Position numbers and translations under genes: made by a program. Under the pieces are notes generated by a model. It searched no databases, had not been told where the DNA came from, and worked only from the letters and a program-made list of their open reading frames with translations. From an uncultured Oscillospiraceae bacterium (GTDB taxonomy: Bacteria > Bacillota > Clostridia > Oscillospirales > Ruminococcaceae), in the NCBI GenBank assembly GCA_910589145.1, contig CAJUSD010000031.1, forward strand, positions 1 to 40,233: 40,233 bases of DNA. Direction: 5' to 3'. This document shows, piece by piece, positions 8,265 to 16,529 of the stretch; positions within the stretch are counted from its first letter, which is position 1; every line of letters begins with the position of its first letter.

Positions 8265-8585
8265 TTATTTATAAAGCTGAATTCCACCAATAAGCGGAAG
8301 GGGCTTTACTTCCCCCTTTACACAATTTATAATTCCCATAATCATGAAAACAAAAGTAATAATTCCCAGAAAACCCACAAAAGAGATGAACATAGTTGCA
8401 ATGTTAATTATTACTTCAATGATAAACAACACAAGACCTTGGTTTACATGAAAACGGCAGAACTCAGAATCTTTTCTGGCCAACATGGGAACCAAGAAAA
8501 GGATGCCGATATAACTTAGAACTGCCATGCCTTTATTTGCCTGGATATCTTCATCTGAAGGAATAATGATGGGATCGTTTGCCAT
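8265..8585 (-). CDS. Small Tic20/DUF4870-like membrane protein
   Basis: This 106-residue protein has three hydrophobic segments. It contains AVLSYIGILFLVPMLARKDSEF, then FHVNQGLVLFIIEVI, and a third helix LGIITFVFMIMGIINCVKGE. The pattern 'SYxxxLFLVP, FHxNQGLxLFI' is characteristic of the DUF4870/Tic20-like family of small bacterial membrane proteins, whose role is not established. The start at 8585 is chosen because AAAGGAG lies just upstream, and because upstream in-frame residues overlap the promoter at 8625-8653. It is monocistronic. Confidence 0.8.
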   Translation of the reverse strand: MANDPIIIPSDEDIQANKGMAVLSYIGILFLVPMLARKDSEFCRFHVNQGLVLFIIEVIINIATMFISFVGFLGIITFVFMIMGIINCVKGEVKPLPLIGGIQLYK

Positions 8586-8624
8586 AAAAAACAGCTCCTT
8601 TATGTATATAAGATGTTGATATCT

Positions 8625-8653
8625 ATTATACAAGCTTTCTACTAAAATGTCCA
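8625..8653 (-). promoter_or_regulatory. Sigma-A promoter of the DUF4870-like gene
   Basis: Read on the minus strand, TGGACA (8653-8648) and TATAAT (8630-8625) are separated by 17 bp. Confidence 0.7.
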
Positions 8654-8788
8654 TCATTTTTTGACCAAATTGTAAATTTTCCAAAAGATTCAAAAAGACT
8701 GCGTTTTATTGATGATTGTGCCCCACTATAACTATATAGTAATGTAAGTTTGGGGGAATAGACTGCATAGGAGTTCCTGAAATGAGGC

Positions 8789-9061
8789 GTTTACGTTCTG
8801 CTTAACTGGCGGTAACCTTTGCAAATTAGAATTTGCTGGGTAAAAGCCTTTTATTTTCCCGCTGCAATGTTTACGAGGTCTAAACCTGTACCCCTATTAC
8901 TTTCGCAAACAGGCTTTTTTGATCCTTTTACCTGTTTAGGTATTCTTTTACTCCCTTTATAGTCTGTTCAGGGAAGTTTAGCGATTGGCGAGTTCAATGC
9001 AGCAAAGCTTTGCTGCTACTCCCTGGCTCTAAAAGCTTTTTCATTCGCTTTAGGTTGTACT
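8789..9061 (+). repeat. Intergenic repeat / candidate structured RNA, copy B
   Basis: This is the second copy of the element at 4419-4701, in the same orientation. It carries GCAAATTAGAATTTGC (8821, a perfect inverted repeat), CGCAAACAGGCTTT (8904) and GCTTTAGGTTGTACT (9047). Where copy A has GTTCAG/CTGAAC, copy B has a different but strong hairpin, GCAGCAA/TTGCTGC (8999-9016). The distal stem is CTAAAAGC/GCTTTAG. Retention of hairpins with different sequence argues for a conserved structure. The next gene starts about 300 bp downstream behind its own promoter, so this copy is not simply a gene leader. Confidence 0.6.
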
Positions 9062-9217
9062 TAGATATAAATAAATTTTCCACAATAAGTTGAAAAAAGT
9101 GTCGAATATCAGAAAAAAATCTTCAAATTTGTTGCAACTAAGGGTAGCGGTAAAAGCCAAAAAATGCTACAATAAGAAATAGAGAAACGAGTCCGCTAAA
9201 AAAATCAACTTCTGCTA

Positions 9218-9246
9218 TTGTTCCCTATTTTTCCCCTATGTATAAT
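9218..9246 (+). promoter_or_regulatory. Sigma-A promoter of the AAA protein gene
   Basis: TTGTTC at 9218-9223 and TATAAT at 9241-9246 have a 17-bp spacer. The leader is about 115 nt. Confidence 0.65.
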
Positions 9247-9369
9247 GCTATTATATTACAAGAAGCAATGAAATAATGGAAAAACGGCCATAGAGAAGAA
9301 AGTTGCAAAAAGAAAAGGGCAAATGTCTCAACACAGAGGGAAACCGAAACCCATATAGGGGAGGAAGCC

Positions 9370-11508
9370 ATGAGAAACGATATTGATAGATTATTGAATT
9401 CATTTTTCTTGGGAGGAAAGGCCGTAGGAGAATGCCGGGGCGGTACGCCTTCTCCGGAAACAGTAGAGCGGGTGCGTCGGCAGATGGAGCGATTAGAACG
9501 TCAAACGAACGAAGATATTGTTCGTACAGGGGAAGAAGTCCAGCGCCTTGAAACGGAAACCACTGAGGAAAATGATAACTTGGGAGCAGAGGGAATAACC
9601 CTTCCACCAGAAAATTCTATTCATAATCAAAAGATAAACGACGTAATAGAGGATACTCAAAACCAGTTGGAAGAAATCCGCCGCCGCTTAGAGAAAGATG
9701 GGGTGTCAACTATTCCCCATGACAGGGGACAGCAGCGCCGTCAAACAGCAATTGACCGTATAGCAGCGTTCTCCGGCTTGGCGGAAACTCTGGAGAATCA
9801 GATTATAGGTCAGCGGGAATATCTTAAGGGGTTAAGCATTGCCTTTAAACGCCCCCTGGTTATGGAGCGGAAAGAGCAGGAAGTACAGGGGCTTATTTTA
9901 ATTACCGGCCCCCAAGGAAGCGGACGCCATGCGGGTTTATATGCAGTTGTGGAGGAGCTTGCCAAACGGGGGGCGCTTAAATGCGGCCAGGTGGAAACAT
10001 TGGACCTTACCCTTTATAGTGAACAGGAGGATACGAAACTCTTTGTTCAGGATCTTTATCGGGCGCTCCGTCAGGAAGCCCCAGTGGTGGCATTGGAAGG
10101 GTGTGAAAGCTGCCACCCGGCAGTAAGGAGTATGATTGTTCGCCTGGCACGCCAACGCGTTTTACGCCTTGATAAACGATATGTGGAACAAAAGGGTATG
10201 CTGGTGGAGGCAGGCAGTGCCCTGACTGCCGGAGCAGTGGGAGAACTCCATCCCTCCGGGAAATACCTTGCTTTTTTATTTCAGGGAGGATGGAAAAGAG
10301 AAAAGGTTGCGGACGTTATGGGGGCGGCATTCCTGAACGCTATGGACGACCACTGTGAAACGGTTCCGCTGGAGAATAAGCAGGTTCGGACAATTGCCGC
10401 TAATATGGCGGATGATATAGTAGAGCGCGCCCAACAGAAATTGGGTTTTATGGTCAGTGGCAGGGAAGCTATGGAGTCCTATTTTCGTTCCTCCTTTTCC
10501 CTGGCATCTGGTATTCATGGAATGGCACAGGCTTCCGACCGCTGTTACCGCGCCTTGGCGGAATACCGTTTACGGGAGGATTTTCCCGTTCCCTGTGAAA
10601 TTGAAATTCGTAAAGGTGATATGGGGCTGATTGCCTCTTTTGGTTCCAGCGTTCAATGGAATGATCTCTTTTCCCTCCTTCCAAAAGAATATCAAGGGGA
10701 AATTGCAAAGGTGAAAGAAGAGCTGAACCGTGTAGTGGGTTTGCAGCAGGTTAAAGATTATGTACTTGCTTTGGAAAACCATTACCGGATGATCTCTGTC
10801 CGCAAGGAAAAAGGGCTGAAGGGCAATATGCCCTCTATGCACATGATCTTTACCGGAAATCCAGGTACGGGTAAAACGACAATCGCCAGGTTGGTTTCCA
10901 AATATCTGAAGGCAATAGGGGCTTTATCTGGCGGCCAGCTTGTTGAAGTAACCCGCGCTGATTTAGTCGGAAGGTATGTTGGACATACTGCCCCCCTTAC
11001 AACACAGGTCATTCAATCTGCATTAGGCGGTGTATTGTTTATTGATGAAGCGTATTCCCTCTACCGCGGCCGTGATGATTCCTTTGGACTGGAGGCAATA
11101 GATACCCTTGTTAAAGGGATGGAGGATAACCGTGACGACCTGGTTGTTATCCTTGCAGGATATTCTACCGAAATGGAACAGTTTTTGTCCGCAAATTCCG
11201 GGCTGAAATCCAGATTTCCTAATGTAATTCAGTTCCCAGATTATACAGCAGATGAATTAATGGAAATTACTGCACAGATTGCCGTAGGAAAAGGATATCG
11301 TCTGGATGAGGAATGTCACATTCCTTTGTACCATTACTTTGCCAGAAAACAGTTGGAAAGTGCAAGGGAAAACGGAAACGGAAGAATGGCGCGGAATTTG
11401 GTTGAGCAGGCCATTTTAAATCAGTCCAAACGGATTAGTGTGCTTCAGGATACAGGGAAACAGGAAGATTTTGAACTGTTGAAAGCTGCTGATTTTCAGT
11501 TGGAATAG
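9370..11508 (+). CDS. Two-module AAA ATPase with CbxX/SpoVK-like C-terminal domain
   Basis: This 712-residue cytoplasmic protein has a charged N-terminus predicted to form coiled coil (about 28-120). A Clp-like ATPase fold follows, starting ENQIIGQREYLKG. Its Walker A reads GPQGSGRH (180-187), lacking the Lys-Thr/Ser needed for nucleotide binding, and no clear Walker B DE is visible. The C-terminal half is an intact CbxX/CfqX (SpoVK, EccA) type AAA domain. It has GNPGTGKTT at 496-504, a pore-loop-like RADLVGRYVGHT, LFIDEAYSL with Asp559-Glu560, AGY, and an arginine-finger region SRFP. Such proteins are typically hexameric remodellers. Here the first module looks structural or regulatory. The gene stands alone, so the client is unknown. 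The ATG follows GGGGAGGAAGCC. Confidence 0.8.
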   Translation: MRNDIDRLLNSFFLGGKAVGECRGGTPSPETVERVRRQMERLERQTNEDIVRTGEEVQRLETETTEENDNLGAEGITLPPENSIHNQKINDVIEDTQNQLEEIRRRLEKDGVSTIPHDRGQQRRQTAIDRIAAFSGLAETLENQIIGQREYLKGLSIAFKRPLVMERKEQEVQGLILITGPQGSGRHAGLYAVVEELAKRGALKCGQVETLDLTLYSEQEDTKLFVQDLYRALRQEAPVVALEGCESCHPAVRSMIVRLARQRVLRLDKRYVEQKGMLVEAGSALTAGAVGELHPSGKYLAFLFQGGWKREKVADVMGAAFLNAMDDHCETVPLENKQVRTIAANMADDIVERAQQKLGFMVSGREAMESYFRSSFSLASGIHGMAQASDRCYRALAEYRLREDFPVPCEIEIRKGDMGLIASFGSSVQWNDLFSLLPKEYQGEIAKVKEELNRVVGLQQVKDYVLALENHYRMISVRKEKGLKGNMPSMHMIFTGNPGTGKTTIARLVSKYLKAIGALSGGQLVEVTRADLVGRYVGHTAPLTTQVIQSALGGVLFIDEAYSLYRGRDDSFGLEAIDTLVKGMEDNRDDLVVILAGYSTEMEQFLSANSGLKSRFPNVIQFPDYTADELMEITAQIAVGKGYRLDEECHIPLYHYFARKQLESARENGNGRMARNLVEQAILNQSKRISVLQDTGKQEDFELLKAADFQLE

Positions 11509-11568
11509 ATGCAATAGAATGTAAATTTATAAATGAGGAAAAAGATTTCGGTCAATTCTTATAAAGCA

Positions 11569-11624
11569 AGCTAAGAGGTTTTTAAGAAGTCAGTTTTGTT
11601 GTACTCCTTAAAAACCTCTTAGCT
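11569..11624. repeat. 18-bp perfect inverted repeat after the AAA gene
   Basis: AGCTAAGAGGTTTTTAAG (11569-11586) is perfectly complementary to 11607-11624 across a 20-base loop. No T-run follows on either strand, so it is not a standard terminator, although it may terminate or stabilise the transcript end. Confidence 0.7.
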
Positions 11625-11653
11625 ATGCTCACAGATATAAGTATATAAATACT

Positions 11654-11689
11654 AAAAAGCTGGAAAAACTTTTTGTTTTTCCAGCTTTC
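11654..11689 (-). terminator. Terminator of tRNA-Lys
   Basis: On the minus strand AAAGCTGGAAAAA pairs with TTTTTCCAGCTTT around a seven-base loop and ends in a T-run. Confidence 0.85.
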
Positions 11690-11699
11690 ATGAAAGAAA

Positions 11700-11772
11700 T
11701 GAGCCATCGGAGATTCGAACTCCGGACGCCTTGATTAAAAGTCAAGTGCTCTGCCAACTGAGCTAATGGCCC
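11700..11772 (-). tRNA. tRNA-Lys (anticodon UUU)
   Basis: The 73-nt minus-strand gene folds as a standard cloverleaf. The acceptor is GGGCCAT/ATGGCTC with one G-U pair, the D-arm GCTC/GAGC, and the anticodon stem CTTGA/TCAAG. Loop CTTTTAA gives anticodon TTT, and the T-arm is CGGAG/CTCCG with TTCGAAT. The discriminator is A, and CCA is not encoded. As an AAA/AAG decoder it is an expected substrate of the t6A/ct6A pathway (TsaD and TcdA are both in this window). Confidence 0.97.
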
Positions 11773-11803
11773 AAAGAAAAGGGTTTCTGCATATCGCTTT
11801 GCT

Positions 11804-11832
11804 ATTATAGCAAATATTTTCCTGGTTGTCAA
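11804..11832 (-). promoter_or_regulatory. Consensus promoter of tRNA-Lys
   Basis: On the minus strand, TTGACA (11832-11827) and TATAAT (11809-11804) are separated by 17 bp, a perfect sigma-A consensus, about 30 bp before the mature 5' end. Confidence 0.85.
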
Positions 11833-11903
11833 CAGAAATCCCAAACTTTCCATAAAAACCGATTTATTAATTTGTTTTATATCTTTTCGGAGCTGGCTTC
11901 CCC

Positions 11904-11944
11904 AATCTAACCCCATAAATGGCACTGTTTTATGGGGTTAGATT
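11904..11944 (-). repeat. 16-bp perfect hairpin after the minus-strand chemoreceptor
   Basis: AATCTAACCCCATAAA (11904-11919) pairs perfectly with 11929-11944 around a nine-base loop. It lies 18 bp beyond the stop codon of the chemoreceptor gene and probably forms the 3' end of its mRNA, but no T-run follows. Confidence 0.65.
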
Positions 11945-11961
11945 GTAAGAAAGGGCTGCCT

Positions 11962-14106
11962 TTACATCTGTTTTAAATGAAAACGGTTTACCAGTTCGTG
12001 TAAACGTTTAGATTGGCTGGATAACTCTAGGCTTGTAGCAGCGCTGTTTTGGGCGGAAGAAGAATTAGACTGAACAACATTGCTGATTAAATCTATATTT
12101 TCCGTAAGTTGTTCCAATACTACCTTTTGATTGTGTGAAGCCCCGCTGATTTTATCCATAAATTTTAAGATATCTTCAGAACCATCCACCACTGCTACAA
12201 GAGACGCTGCTGTTTTATCTGTAATCTCTTTACCATTTTCCACAGCCTTTCGGGAACTTGCAATTAAAGCAGCTGTTTGGTTGACTGCTTCCGCACTCTT
12301 TTCAGCTAATGCACGGACCTCATTTGCAACTACTGCAAATCCTTTTCCTGCCACACCTGCCCTTGCAGCCTCTATAGAAGCATTAATAGACAGCAGATTT
12401 GTCTGTGAGGCAATATCCTCAATGGTTTTGACAATTTTTTCAATTTCATTGGAAGAATGGCTGATATCTGACATAGCACGGATTAAACATTCCATTTCCT
12501 GGTTGCTTTCCCTAATATTCCGCCCTACTTCAGAAGCAGTAATATTGGCAGTTTGTGCGTCATTTGCATTCGCTGCTGCATCCTTTGACAAGCTTTCTAT
12601 TGAAACTGCCAGTTGGTCAATTGCTGTGGCTTGCTCTACAGCTCCGTTTGAAAGCATCTGTGCACTGGAGGATACATTATCTGAACTGGCAGAAACTTCG
12701 TCTGCTGAAAGCACAATTTGATGTAACGTCTCGTTTAAAGATTTTGAAATTTTTTCAATAGAGACCTGAATAGGGATAAAATCGCCAATATAGTTTTGGG
12801 TAATGGTAATATCCATATTATTATCCGCCATTTGTGATAATTGCTCGGAAATATCCTTTACATAATTATTAATTGTGGCGCTGATATGATTAAAAGTTTG
12901 TGAGAGACGGCCTAACTCGTCGTTAGAGCGGATATCAATATGAATATTTAAATTTCCTGCTTCCAATTTAGCAGCCCCATTGCTGATTAGCTTAATAGGT
13001 TCCAGGGATTTTTTAATGATGCGGTTAACTGCAGCTAATAATAAAATCCCCAATAAAACCACCATAAAGGTTAGCTTCCCTGCACCTTCAATAATGGGAC
13101 CATAGAATTCAAGGCTGTCAACGGTCATATGCAATGTCCACTGGGCTTTTCCATTTACTGTTAATGGGATAGATACAGATATTCCATTTCTTCCTGTGCT
13201 AAAGTTCGTTCCCTTTACAATAATAGAACGGCTGTTTATATGTTCCCCTTCAGCCATGGAATAAAGTTTATTTGCATTTTCTGCCATGGCAGTATACCCA
13301 ACACTGGAGGCAGATTGCCCTACTTTTGAACCGTCAGCAGAGTCTACCAAAATAGTTCCGTCTGCTGACAGAGCAACCAAGTGGGAGGAATTATAATCAG
13401 TACTGACCAATAGGTGCTCCTGCATGTCGTCTAACGCCACGTCAACCCCGGAGACTCCAAGAAATTCCCCTTCCGCATTCCAGACAGGCGAAATAATACT
13501 TATCATCATAATATTTTTACCCATCAGTTGGTATACATAAGGATCCATTATATAAGGTTTTCCGGTATTTTTAATCTGTTTATAATACTCTTTTTCATAG
13601 GTATCAAAAGCGTCTTCATGTTTTTCAAAAACATATTCTGTTTTCTCTTCGTTAGGATATACAACTGCTTCATAAGCAATATCCCTTTTATGTACTGAGT
13701 AAGGATCCCCGTTAGAGTCTGCAATGGTGTTCTGTTCAAAATAAGCAAACGCTGTTGGAAATCCGTCGCCGCCTTCCAAAAGTCCCACTAAAGCAGTATC
13801 AATCGCATTCCTTTGTTCTTTTGGATCCAATGTGGAAATATTTCGGAGCGAACCAGCGAACCCCACTGTTTTTCCATAGGAGGTTTCAATTTCGTTTGAG
13901 ATTAAAAATGCGTTTTCGTAAGCAACTGCTGTCAGCCGTTCTCTGTTAGCCTGTGCTAATTCTTTAGCTGCAAGAATGGCAGATGCAAAAATTGTAATAA
14001 AAAATATAGCTGCGACTATTAATGCCATTTTAGAAATAATTTTTTTGCTAAGGCTGTTGCCTTTAGCTGGGCTTGGAATATTTTCCTGAACATCTGTTCG
14101 CAACAT
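11962..14106 (-). CDS. Methyl-accepting chemotaxis protein with Cache-type sensor
   Basis: This 714-residue transmembrane chemoreceptor has TM1 at about 25-46 and an extracellular sensor of about 295 residues. TM2 (about 341-362, LTFMVVLLGILLLAAV) is followed by HAMP and a long helical signalling domain. The sensor contains YYKQIKNTGKPYIMDPYV and SPVWNAEGEFLGVSGVDVALDDM, typical of double-Cache ligand-binding domains. The signalling tip is IASQTNLLSINASIEAARAG, which contacts CheA/CheW. The start at 14106 is preferred over 14127 because GGAGGAG lies just before it. It is monocistronic, with a strong promoter at 14145-14173. The sensor differs entirely from the three tandem receptors downstream. 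Ligand unknown. Confidence 0.93.
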   Translation of the reverse strand: MLRTDVQENIPSPAKGNSLSKKIISKMALIVAAIFFITIFASAILAAKELAQANRERLTAVAYENAFLISNEIETSYGKTVGFAGSLRNISTLDPKEQRNAIDTALVGLLEGGDGFPTAFAYFEQNTIADSNGDPYSVHKRDIAYEAVVYPNEEKTEYVFEKHEDAFDTYEKEYYKQIKNTGKPYIMDPYVYQLMGKNIMMISIISPVWNAEGEFLGVSGVDVALDDMQEHLLVSTDYNSSHLVALSADGTILVDSADGSKVGQSASSVGYTAMAENANKLYSMAEGEHINSRSIIVKGTNFSTGRNGISVSIPLTVNGKAQWTLHMTVDSLEFYGPIIEGAGKLTFMVVLLGILLLAAVNRIIKKSLEPIKLISNGAAKLEAGNLNIHIDIRSNDELGRLSQTFNHISATINNYVKDISEQLSQMADNNMDITITQNYIGDFIPIQVSIEKISKSLNETLHQIVLSADEVSASSDNVSSSAQMLSNGAVEQATAIDQLAVSIESLSKDAAANANDAQTANITASEVGRNIRESNQEMECLIRAMSDISHSSNEIEKIVKTIEDIASQTNLLSINASIEAARAGVAGKGFAVVANEVRALAEKSAEAVNQTAALIASSRKAVENGKEITDKTAASLVAVVDGSEDILKFMDKISGASHNQKVVLEQLTENIDLISNVVQSNSSSAQNSAATSLELSSQSKRLHELVNRFHLKQM

Positions 14107-14144
14107 AAAATCTCCTCCATATATCATTTATTACGATTCGATTT

Positions 14145-14173
14145 ATTATAACTATATCCATTCAGGAAGTCAA
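14145..14173 (-). promoter_or_regulatory. Sigma-A promoter of the Cache chemoreceptor
   Basis: On the minus strand, TTGACT (14173-14168) and TATAAT (14150-14145) are separated by 17 bp. Confidence 0.8.
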
Positions 14174-14304
14174 TTTCTTCATTAAATATTTTCCTCTTTG
14201 CATATTGTGCAGCCATAAACACTGTTATAAATTGTTGGAAAAGAACAATAAGTAGTATGGGTTCAAAAATAAGTTTAATTTCCATACTCTCCAGTAAAAA
14301 ACTA

Positions 14305-14332
14305 TTGACAATTATAAAGAAGTCCTTATAAT
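14305..14332 (+). promoter_or_regulatory. Consensus promoter of the ABC transporter operon
   Basis: TTGACA at 14305-14310 and TATAAT at 14327-14332 have a 16-bp spacer. The leader of about 80 nt can form TGGCGC (14345-14350) / GCGCCA (14381-14386). No T-box or known riboswitch is apparent. Confidence 0.85.
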
Positions 14333-14419
14333 AGTACTAGGTATTGGCGCATTGTCCCTTTAAAGCTTTTTACTAGTAAAGCGCCAGTTCATTCTATTGA
14401 TTATTGGAGGTTTTATCCT

Positions 14420-15469
14420 ATGGGCAAATTCCGTAAGTTTGCTGCAAGCGTTCTTGCAATGGCGATAACGTTATCTTTTGCGGCGTGTAATTCCGGCACT
14501 TCAAGCAATAGCAGCAGTACAGTGCCATCTAATTCCGGTGGAAATTCTTCTACCGCCTCCAGCACTGGGGAAAAGAAACAAATTGGCATTATTCAACTAA
14601 TGGATCATCCTGCGCTGAATGCTGCCCATGACGGGTTTGTAGCTGCTTTAGAGGAAAAGGGATACAAAGACGGTGAAAATATAACCATTGTTTATCAGAA
14701 TGGCCAGGGGGATACGAATAATCTTTCTACCATTGCGGACAAATTCGTTGGAGATAAAGTGGATCTTGTTTTGGCGATTGCAACCCCTGCAGCCCAAGCA
14801 GTAGCAGGTAAAACTAAGGATATTCCCATTATTGCTACAGCTGTTACTGACTTTGCAGAGGCCGGGCTGGTAGAGTCCAATGAAAAACCCAATACCAACG
14901 TTTCCGGGACAAATGACATGAACCCCATTGAGGCTCAATTTGACCTGATGTTCCAGCTGTGCCCGGAAGTAAAGACAGTAGGTTTCTTGTATAATTCCAG
15001 TGAGGATAATTCACGCTTACAGGTAGAGATCGCGAAAGCGCTGCTTGACACAAAGGGAATTCAATATGTAGAGCGTACTGTTGCCAGCACCAACGACGTT
15101 CAGCAGGCAACTACCTCCATTGTCACCGAATGTGACGCGATTTATCTCCCAACAGATAATGTTTTTGCTTCTTCCATGCCAATTGTAAGCGCTATTACAA
15201 CAGAAAATAAAATTCCCGTTATTTGCGGTGAATCCAATATGGTGGACAATGGCGGGTTAGCTACCTTGGGTATTAATTACTATAATATTGGGCACCAAGC
15301 AGGGCTTATGGCACTGCGGATTTTAGAGGAAGGTGCTGCTGTTGCAGATATGCCTGTTGAATCTTCTACCGATTACGATTTTTGTATTAATGGCCCGGTG
15401 GCAGAAGCAATCGGCATTACCATCCCCGACGATCTGAAGCAGTATATCATTACTCCTGCTGCGTCCTAA
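14420..15469 (+). CDS. ABC transporter substrate-binding lipoprotein, TrpX-like family
   Basis: This 349-residue exported lipoprotein has a signal peptide ending in lipobox LSFAAC (Cys23), then a Ser/Asn/Thr-rich linker. The two-lobed periplasmic-binding fold starts KKQIGIIQLMDHPALNAA. Sequences such as GFVAALEEKGYKDGENI, DLVLAIATPAAQAVA and IPIIATAVTDF are characteristic of the ABC_sub_bind (PF04392) family, which includes the tryptophan-binding protein of streptococcal TrpXYZ. It is the first gene of an operon with permease and ATPase. The 157-bp gap to the permease holds a weak terminator, which would favour higher expression of the binding protein. An aromatic amino acid is the likeliest ligand class by family, but this is not proven. 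Confidence 0.9.
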   Translation: MGKFRKFAASVLAMAITLSFAACNSGTSSNSSSTVPSNSGGNSSTASSTGEKKQIGIIQLMDHPALNAAHDGFVAALEEKGYKDGENITIVYQNGQGDTNNLSTIADKFVGDKVDLVLAIATPAAQAVAGKTKDIPIIATAVTDFAEAGLVESNEKPNTNVSGTNDMNPIEAQFDLMFQLCPEVKTVGFLYNSSEDNSRLQVEIAKALLDTKGIQYVERTVASTNDVQQATTSIVTECDAIYLPTDNVFASSMPIVSAITTENKIPVICGESNMVDNGGLATLGINYYNIGHQAGLMALRILEEGAAVADMPVESSTDYDFCINGPVAEAIGITIPDDLKQYIITPAAS

Positions 15470-15529
15470 ATAGGAGTATTACATAATATATTACTTTGTT
15501 TTCCCGCGCAATTTGGTTGTTCTGCAAAT

Positions 15530-15562
15530 AAGCTGTCCTGTTTTTAATGGGACAGCCTTTGC
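15530..15562 (+). terminator. Weak intercistronic terminator / attenuator
   Basis: GCTGTCC pairs with GGACAGC and is followed by CTTTGCTTTA, an interrupted T-run. It lies between binding-protein and permease genes and could reduce, but not abolish, read-through. Confidence 0.55.
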
Positions 15563-15626
15563 TTTATAGACAGCCCTTAAAATGATTATTTTTCAAATCC
15601 ATTTTTAAGAGGGAGAGTATTGTTTT

Positions 15627-16523
15627 ATGCTGGATATTATTTTAGGCGCTGTTGCCCTTGGCCTATTATGGGCAATTATGTCGCTGGGTGTTTATATTAC
15701 ATACCGCGTTCTTGATGTGGCGGATTTAACGGTTGAAGGTACTATTGCTTTGGGTGGGGCTGTTGCTGCCCGCTTTATCAGCAGCGGTATGAATCCTTGG
15801 CTTGCTACTTCGATTGCATTGGCTGCTGGGCTTTTAGGCGGCCTTTGTACAGGGCTTCTCCACACAAAGTTAAAAATCCCTGCTCTGCTTTCTGGAATTC
15901 TTACTATGATTGCGCTATATTCCATTAACCTGCGGGTTATGGGGAAATCCAATATCCCTTTGCTTCGTGTAAAAACAGTTTACTCTCCTCTACAGGATAT
16001 GGGACTGTCTGGTTCGTTTCCAAGTTTGATTGTTGGAGTTATAATTGTTGTTGCTGTTGCCGTTATTTTGTATTGGTTTTTCGGTACGGAAATCGGTTCT
16101 GCTATTCGTGCTACTGGAAACAACCAGAATATGGCACGTGCCCAGGGAATTAATACTTCCAATATGATTATATTAGGACTTGTGATTTCTAACGGTCTGG
16201 TCGCCTTGTCAGGGTCTTTGATTGCCCAATATCAATCTTTTGCAGATGTCCAGATGGGTACTGGTTCAATTGTCATTGGTTTGGCCTCCCTGATTATTGG
16301 CGAAGTGCTGTTTGGCACACGTACCTTTAAAAGAACCTTGGTGTCCGTCAGCCTAGGTGCAATTATCTACCGAATTATTATTGCTTTGGTTCTAAAGGCT
16401 GGTATGGATGCAAACGACTTAAAACTCTTTACTGCTGTTACAGTGGCTGTTTGCCTTTCCATGCCTATGATTAAACCCGCTGTTGCTGGACTTTTCCATT
16501 CCAAAAATACCACAGGGAGGTAA
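15627..16523 (+). CDS. ABC transporter permease, TrpY-like
   Basis: This 298-residue integral membrane protein has about eight hydrophobic segments. It belongs to the branched-chain-type permease family (BPD_transp_2, as in LivH), here of the subgroup paired with PF04392 binding proteins. Typical sequence includes RVLDVADLTVEGTIALGGAVAA near residues 28-50 and a cytoplasmic EAA-like segment GTEIGSAIRATGNNQNMARAQGI. The ATG is preceded by GAGGGAGAG. The ATPase gene begins 6 bp after its stop, so the two are co-translated. Confidence 0.9.
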   Translation: MLDIILGAVALGLLWAIMSLGVYITYRVLDVADLTVEGTIALGGAVAARFISSGMNPWLATSIALAAGLLGGLCTGLLHTKLKIPALLSGILTMIALYSINLRVMGKSNIPLLRVKTVYSPLQDMGLSGSFPSLIVGVIIVVAVAVILYWFFGTEIGSAIRATGNNQNMARAQGINTSNMIILGLVISNGLVALSGSLIAQYQSFADVQMGTGSIVIGLASLIIGEVLFGTRTFKRTLVSVSLGAIIYRIIIALVLKAGMDANDLKLFTAVTVAVCLSMPMIKPAVAGLFHSKNTTGR

Positions 16524-16529
16524 CTTTTT

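Noticed and set aside
11629..11925. 98-residue minus-strand open frame containing PLAQLAEHLTFNQGVRSSNL
   Set aside because: It is a translation of tRNA-Lys and its flanks, a common false protein call.
12131..12721. 196-residue open frame antisense to the Cache chemoreceptor
   Set aside because: It lies wholly inside the signalling domain on the other strand. The Ala/Ser-rich product reflects the codon pattern of the real gene, and there is no ribosome binding site.
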